Positions 5,277-5,759 of a stretch of DNA of 5,759 nt are shown here, one piece after another (position 1 is the stretch's first letter; each line of letters begins with the position of its first letter). A model generated the notes under the pieces. The model saw only the letters and a program-made list of their open reading frames with translations, did no database searches and was not told where the DNA came from. Where the stretch lies: assembly GCA_000183865.1 (NCBI GenBank), contig CM001047.1, positions 1,077,400 to 1,083,158 of the forward strand, read 5' to 3'. Source of the DNA: Listeria marthii FSL S4-120. GTDB lineage: Bacteria; Bacillota; Bacilli; Lactobacillales; Listeriaceae. Position numbers and translations under genes: made by a program.

Positions 5277-5759
5277 ATTTGCACTTCCATCGTATAAACC
5301 ATTGCATTGGGATAGGCGAGTGAAGGGTAGATATTTTCATAGATGAGCATGTTTTTGACAGGATATTTTAGTTCTTCTGAAAACTGTTCAATTTGTGTTT
5401 CAATCATTGCTTCATTTTCTGCAATAAAATGTTTGCAGGCATATTTACCGGCGGGGAAGGTATAATCACTCGTTTCTTTGGTGCTTTTAAGGCAGACGAT
5501 GCTAGTGTTTTGCCCAGTAAAAATGTAAAACGGCTCTTCTAAATTAGGTAGATTTTGCTTTGCGGCTTGGGAATAGTCAATAGAGTTATTAGCGATTATT
5601 TGGTCGGGAACTTTTTTGAAATAACGAGCTTCTCTATCTATAAATGCCATTTCATCTAAAGTGATTTCATTTTGCGAATGGATGATTTTTTGCACTGTTT
5701 TCTGGATTTCTAATAATTCATCGATTTTTTGTTGCAAATCTTGTTCGGCTTGTTCTAAC
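5273..5759 (-). CDS. MerR-type regulator, C-terminal part (5' end outside the window)
   Basis: The frame is open to the window edge, so the visible 161 residues are only the C-terminal part; the N-terminal winged helix-turn-helix that would bind DNA is not seen. What is visible fits a MerR-family regulator with a GyrI-like effector domain: a coiled-coil dimerisation helix (LEQAEQDLQQKIDELLEIQKT at the beginning), then a region of alternating strands with the FPAGKYACKHF motif and a closing strand VYTMEVQI, as in BmrR-like drug-sensing regulators. A TTG at 5737 is an internal leucine codon, not the start. Such proteins sense small hydrophobic or cationic compounds and switch on nearby genes; the ligand here is unknown. 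It overlaps the following acetyltransferase by 4 nt (ATGA) and so probably regulates its own operon. Confidence 0.78.
   Translation of the reverse strand, partial: LEQAEQDLQQKIDELLEIQKTVQKIIHSQNEITLDEMAFIDREARYFKKVPDQIIANNSIDYSQAAKQNLPNLEEPFYIFTGQNTSIVCLKSTKETSDYTFPAGKYACKHFIAENEAMIETQIEQFSEELKYPVKNMLIYENIYPSLAYPNAMVYTMEVQI

Noticed and set aside
5735..5737. TTG at 5737 as the start of the last - strand gene.
   Set aside because: The frame stays open to the window edge and the upstream residues continue a heptad-like coiled coil, so this is an internal codon of a gene that begins outside the window.

Overview
The window is low-GC DNA with strong AGGAGG-type ribosome binding sites and U-tailed hairpin terminators, which points to a Bacillota (Firmicutes) chromosome. 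The gene style and protein families look most like Listeria. The genus is inferred from general recognition and was not checked by any search. No rRNA, tRNA, CRISPR array, insertion sequence or phage integration site was found.

Layout. Bases 1-503 are AT-rich and carry no convincing gene. They hold a short hydrophobic reading frame without a ribosome binding site and some weak traces that could be gene decay. Bases about 504-2528 carry four small soluble proteins on the + strand: a DUF4274-like protein followed by its own terminator, a stand-alone protein resembling the third (C-terminal) domain of elongation factor Tu, an NTF2-fold immunity-like protein, and a second, divergent DUF4274-like protein. 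The last two appear to share an internal promoter at about 1447-1476. Bases 2655-3642 carry an AT-richer unknown acidic protein with a TTG start and a YjaB-like GNAT acetyltransferase. This block ends at a hairpin that can work as a terminator on both strands. On the - strand, bases 5759-3685 form a tight operon: a MerR-type regulator (5' end outside the window), a second GNAT acetyltransferase and a membrane-anchored alpha/beta hydrolase. Both junctions are 4-nt ATGA overlaps.

How the genes may work together. The + strand cluster resembles the arrays of orphan immunity genes found behind polymorphic or contact-dependent toxin loci: short, unrelated, cytosolic proteins, with one family present twice. 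No toxin lies in the window, so this is inference. The EF-Tu-like protein is the most striking member, because EF-Tu is a known partner of several interbacterial toxins and a free domain-III mimic could act as a decoy. The - strand operon looks like a small-molecule sensing and modification unit: an effector-binding MerR regulator translated together with an acetyltransferase and a hydrolase.
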